From contig NZ_CP030065.1 of the NCBI RefSeq assembly GCF_003990725.2, positions 236,775-300,774 of the forward strand: 64,000 nucleotides of DNA. The letters are read 5' to 3'. The notes beneath the pieces are model-generated. The model saw only the letters and a list, made by a program, of their open reading frames with translations, was not told where the DNA came from and made no database searches. A program made the position numbers and the translations under genes. The stretch comes from Halorubrum sp. PV6. GTDB taxonomy: Archaea > Halobacteriota > Halobacteria > Halobacteriales > Haloferacaceae. Shown here piece after piece: positions 60,903-64,000 of this stretch (its first letter is position 1; every line of letters begins with the position of its first letter).

Positions 60903-63068
60903 ATGCCGTTCAAAGTCGATTTCCTTGACGATGGTCGCGTCCTCGAGTGGGAGGCGACCAACGATGGCGCGACCGCGACCGAGCGCGACGACTACACGCC
61001 CCGGTTTTACGTCACAGCACGTGACCCTGACACCGACATCGATCTCACACCACTTCGCGCACAATATGAACGACATCCGGATATCGCCGCGACCGAGATC
61101 GTATCCCGGCGGCCGGGATTTCGTCGTGACGACGAGTCCGCTCTTGCTGTCGACGTCGACCACGTCAACCTCGTCACACCGCTTGCGCGACAGGCACGCC
61201 AACTATCAGCGCATCCGGTCGGCGATCTCGCCTGCTTCAACGTCGATCTCTCGCGGGAGTTCCGGTACTGTCTGGAGGCGAATTGCGATCCAACGCCGAC
61301 AGCAGAGCTCTCGACACTCCGGCTTGGTGTTCCAGTCACCGAGATAGGCCAAGACACGTACAGCGAGCTCACAATTGCCGGCGAGACTGTTACCGGGTCA
61401 TCGAGAGACATACTCACCACCGTCCAAGCGGCGATCGAGACACACGACCCAGACATTCTCGTCTGCTCGACGAGCGAGATCATCTCAACCCTCCACGAGA
61501 TGGCGACGGTCGCGGGTGTCGACGACTTTTCACTGAGTCGGTGGCCAGAGGTCGATTATCAGCAACTCGCGAGCCGGTCGACGTACTCGAGCTACGGCCG
61601 CGTCGGTCACTCCCCGGCACGGTACAACGTCCCCGGACGGGTGATCATCGACGAGTCGAACACGTTCTTTTACGGGGAGACGAACCTCGAGGGCGTCCTC
61701 GACCTCGTGTCGCGCTCGAAAAAGCCCGTCCAGGAGCTCGCGTGGGCGTCGATCGGGAACGTCATCACTGCGATCCAGATCTGCGAGGCCCACGACCGCG
61801 GTGTCCTCGTCCCGTGGAACTCCTGGCGACACGAGTTCTACAAGCCGATGGGGACGCTCCACGACGCCGACCGTGGCGGCTTCATCTTCGCACCCGAGGT
61901 CGGCCTCCACGAGAACGTCCACGAACTCGACTTCTCCTCATTGTATCCGAACATCATCTGTACCCGGAACGTCTCGCCGGACGTCATCCGGTGTGATTGT
62001 CACAGCGACCGCGACGACGTCCCCGGCCTCGGATACTCGATCTGCGATGACCGAGGCTACCTCGTTGACGTCCTCCAGCCGATCATCGACGCACGTGACG
62101 AAATCAAGACAGCCATCCGTCGCGAGAAGGCTCGGGATGACCCCGACGAGGACCGACTGGCGGAACTCGAGGGGCGATCAGGCGCGCTGAAGTGGATTCT
62201 CGTCGCCTGCTTTGGCTACCAGGGGTTCAGCAACGCGAAGTTCGGCCGTATCGAGTGCCACGAGGCAATCAACGCGTTCGCTCGCGAGATTCTGCTAACG
62301 GCGAAACAGCAGCTGGAGGACGGCGGGTGGCGTGTCGTCCACGGCATCGGCGACTCTATCTGGGTGACCCCGGATCCCGACGTCGACGACGAGGAGCGCG
62401 AGGACCTCGAGACGCTCGCGACAGCGATCATAGAACGCGTCAAAATTCGGCTTGAACACGAAGCTCACTACGACTGGGTGGCGTTCGTCCCGCAGCGCGA
62501 GAGCGACGCCGGCGCACTCACGAAGTATTTCGGCAAGGTAGCTGGCAACGACGACTTCAAGATCAGAGGGATCGAGGCTCGCCAGCGGTCGACCCCATCG
62601 TTCATCGAGGACGTCCAGCGGGACTGTCTCGAACGGCTTGACGCGACTCGAGCTCCGGACGCTGTACTCGACTGTCTCCAAGACGCCATCAAGCGCCTCC
62701 ACGCTGGAACGGTACCGGTCGAACAGCTCGTCGAACGAAATCGTGTCTCCAAGCCGCTGGAGGGATATACGCAAAACACCCAGAACGTGGCGGCACTAAG
62801 ACGGGCTCGCGATCAGGACCTCACTGTTCACCCAGGACAGGACATCGAGTACGTAGTCGTCGACGACGAGAAAACATCGCGAGAACGGGTCGCGTTGGCT
62901 CACGAGGAGATCGAATCGTACGATGCGTCGTACTACGAGACGCAACTCGTCAGAGCTGTCGAGAGTGTGCTGTCACCGCTTGGGTGGGATCGATCGAAGA
63001 TCCGTCGATATCTCTCGGAGAGACGGGAACCGGAGCTGACAGCCTTCGCGAACGGCAATCAAGATTAA
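60903..63068 (+). CDS. polB2: PolB2-type family B DNA polymerase
   Basis: A 721-residue polymerase, a little short for family B. Polymerase motif A is intact (ELDFSSLYPNII, D343). Motif B is K430-WILVACFGY439. Motif C reads VHGIGDSIWV, keeping the second catalytic Asp (D484) but not the first of the usual DTD. The exonuclease motifs are lost: ACFNVDLS at 111-117 in place of FDIE, and no FD in the second motif region (ILVCSTSEII). Proofreading should be absent, as expected for an error-prone PolB2. An IS ends 45 bp upstream. Confidence 0.85.
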   Translation: MPFKVDFLDDGRVLEWEATNDGATATERDDYTPRFYVTARDPDTDIDLTPLRAQYERHPDIAATEIVSRRPGFRRDDESALAVDVDHVNLVTPLARQARQLSAHPVGDLACFNVDLSREFRYCLEANCDPTPTAELSTLRLGVPVTEIGQDTYSELTIAGETVTGSSRDILTTVQAAIETHDPDILVCSTSEIISTLHEMATVAGVDDFSLSRWPEVDYQQLASRSTYSSYGRVGHSPARYNVPGRVIIDESNTFFYGETNLEGVLDLVSRSKKPVQELAWASIGNVITAIQICEAHDRGVLVPWNSWRHEFYKPMGTLHDADRGGFIFAPEVGLHENVHELDFSSLYPNIICTRNVSPDVIRCDCHSDRDDVPGLGYSICDDRGYLVDVLQPIIDARDEIKTAIRREKARDDPDEDRLAELEGRSGALKWILVACFGYQGFSNAKFGRIECHEAINAFAREILLTAKQQLEDGGWRVVHGIGDSIWVTPDPDVDDEEREDLETLATAIIERVKIRLEHEAHYDWVAFVPQRESDAGALTKYFGKVAGNDDFKIRGIEARQRSTPSFIEDVQRDCLERLDATRAPDAVLDCLQDAIKRLHAGTVPVEQLVERNRVSKPLEGYTQNTQNVAALRRARDQDLTVHPGQDIEYVVVDDEKTSRERVALAHEEIESYDASYYETQLVRAVESVLSPLGWDRSKIRRYLSERREPELTAFANGNQD

Positions 63069-63104
63069 CCAACACACCGTTATACCACCAAATCTGTTGG
63101 TTAA
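63065..63104. promoter_or_regulatory. Dyad site 4 (TTAACCAACA type)
   Basis: TTAACCAACA (63065-63074) and TGTTGGTTAA (63095-63104) are perfect inverted repeats with 20 bp between. The polB2 stop codon TAA lies inside the left half-site. No gene start follows within the window, so the site may act on replication or on a gene beyond the right edge. Confidence 0.7.
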
Positions 63105-63182
63105 ATCAGAGCCATGCCCAGAAGATCCGTGAAACCTCGTATGACGGGTGAACAAGGGCTGCTTGAGAAACTCGTTTGAGAG

Positions 63183-63834
63183 ACACCCCTCTATCGATGT
63201 GTTCTACAGAGAAAACAAGGCGAGTGCCTCGGGGCTTGACCCCGAGGCGGTTCACAGGCGATTCCTATCGCACCTGATGTCGAGTCTTAGCTTCTGTTCT
63301 GTTGTGGTACGTTTCAATGTCACGGCTCGAAGTGCGCGACTTGGTCTAATCGCAAAAGGACACACGAAGGATTGTTCCCTACCTGTGGAACAGTGAACCG
63401 ATCGTCTTCTGACAGTAGCGACCCGATGAGACACACACCCCTCTATCGATGTGTTCCAGGTGAGTAAGCCGGACAAGACAGGTGCTCGGTTTTAGTCCTT
63501 GAAACGCAATTTCCAAGAATATCGTGGACATCGTCTCTCTATCGTCCAATAACCGATGTTGCTTCGGCAATCTTTCTGACGTTATCTGAAGGTCGCTATT
63601 GCCAGGGGTCGAAACACATCGAACACATCGATAGAGGGGTGTGTGTGTGTTTGTGTTAATCAAATAAGAGAAGAGAAGAGAAGATCAAGCTCAAATCGAT
63701 TGGGTAGAAAACGACGAGAACGTTCCTTCTTCATTCTAAGCCAACACGAGGCCTGTCTCGACAGTTAGGCACAGAAAATTCCTCAACTAACCCCCCACCC
63801 CGTGAATACTTCGAACACATCGATAGAGGGGTGT
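63183..63834. other. Second origin-like repeat field (ORB-type)
   Basis: Four near-identical 22-bp repeats with the core CCCCTCTATCGATGTGTTC: forward at 63183-63204 and 63435-63456, inverted at 63621-63642 and 63813-63834. Partial copies are GAACACATCG (about 63858) and TCGATAGAGGTGGGGG (63952). Like the orc1 origin repeats they end in GAGGGGTGT, the ORB G-string, and face each other across a central gap. No orc gene is seen here. One could lie beyond the right edge. The whole 63069-64000 stretch has no supported gene. Confidence 0.6.
63226..63256. repeat. Perfect hairpin repeat resembling IS200/IS605 ends
   Basis: GCCTCGGGG/CCCCGAGGC stem (63226-63248) followed by GGTTCAC. An inverted, slightly diverged copy lies at 40853-40884. 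It sits inside the origin-like field and could be an IS end or an extra cruciform. Confidence 0.45.
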
Positions 63835-64000
63835 GTGTCTTCGGGCGAGTACTGCTGAACACATCGTCACCGGCTACTGCCTGTTAGCCTTATTTTACGG
63901 TTATCACGTGGTTAATCCGGTATCAGGGGTTTCAAACGGCTAATCACACTTCGATAGAGGTGGGGGAATCTTTTTGATACAGGGCGGTATCAATTGCTCT

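Noticed and set aside
63148..63663. Frames of 70-95 codons on both strands at the right end
   Set aside because: They run through the ORB-like repeats (translated TPLYRC and similar) and lack acidic composition.
63183..63834. Repeats considered as a CRISPR array
   Set aside because: Only four full copies, spaced 160-250 bp apart and inverted in pairs, with no cas genes.

Overview
The window is haloarchaeal DNA, most likely part of a large plasmid or secondary replicon rather than a main chromosome. The predicted proteins are strongly acidic, starts are typically leaderless or ATGA-coupled, a Tat-type lipoprotein signal is visible, and ISH-type insertion sequences are common. Plasmid functions are present: an Orc1/Cdc6 initiator beside an origin (28.0-29.9 kb), a ParA ATPase with a small partner (17.6-18.9 kb), a tyrosine recombinase (19-20.2 kb), two toxin-antitoxin pairs (40.2-41.6 kb) and a PolB2-type DNA polymerase beside a second origin-like repeat field (60.9-63.9 kb). 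No rRNA, tRNA or CRISPR array was recognised.

Left part (0-17.4 kb): an AI-2E-family permease and a CBS-domain protein precede an IS6-family insertion. Then come a small DNA-binding protein, a VOC protein, a complete branched-chain-amino-acid-type ABC importer (substrate-binding lipoprotein, two permeases, two ATPases) and a divergent ornithine-cyclodeaminase-like / FAD-oxidoreductase pair. Together these suggest uptake and oxidation of an amino acid or related amine. An RND exporter with a CARDB-like exported partner follows. Middle (17.5-30 kb): partition genes, integrase, a frameshifted ISH transposase, a full arsenic-resistance island (arsD-arsA-YlbF-like-Cys-tail peptide; arsR; arsC; arsR-arsM), then orc1 and its origin.

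Right-middle (30.6-52 kb): a TnpB element with a nonsense mutation, then small membrane proteins, lipoproteins and winged-helix regulators, a CPBP protease, toxin-antitoxin pairs and an ABC exporter. Between about 38.7 and 52.1 kb, gene junctions are repeatedly marked by IS6-like ends with the core GGCTCTGTTGAAATCCT. Several left-end/right-end pairs enclose exactly one small membrane-protein gene.

Right part (53-64 kb): an archaeal ATPase with a nuclease-like C terminus is followed by a cluster resembling a translesion-synthesis cassette. It holds a RecA-like protein with a degenerate Walker A, a small helical protein, a stand-alone RNase H-like exonuclease, two winged-helix regulators, a conserved unknown and PolB2 with a ruined proofreading domain. 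Four copies of a dyad (TTAACCAACA facing TGTTGGTTAA, 20-22 bp apart) lie beside the orc1 origin and around this cluster. A TnpB IS element has inserted just upstream of polB2.
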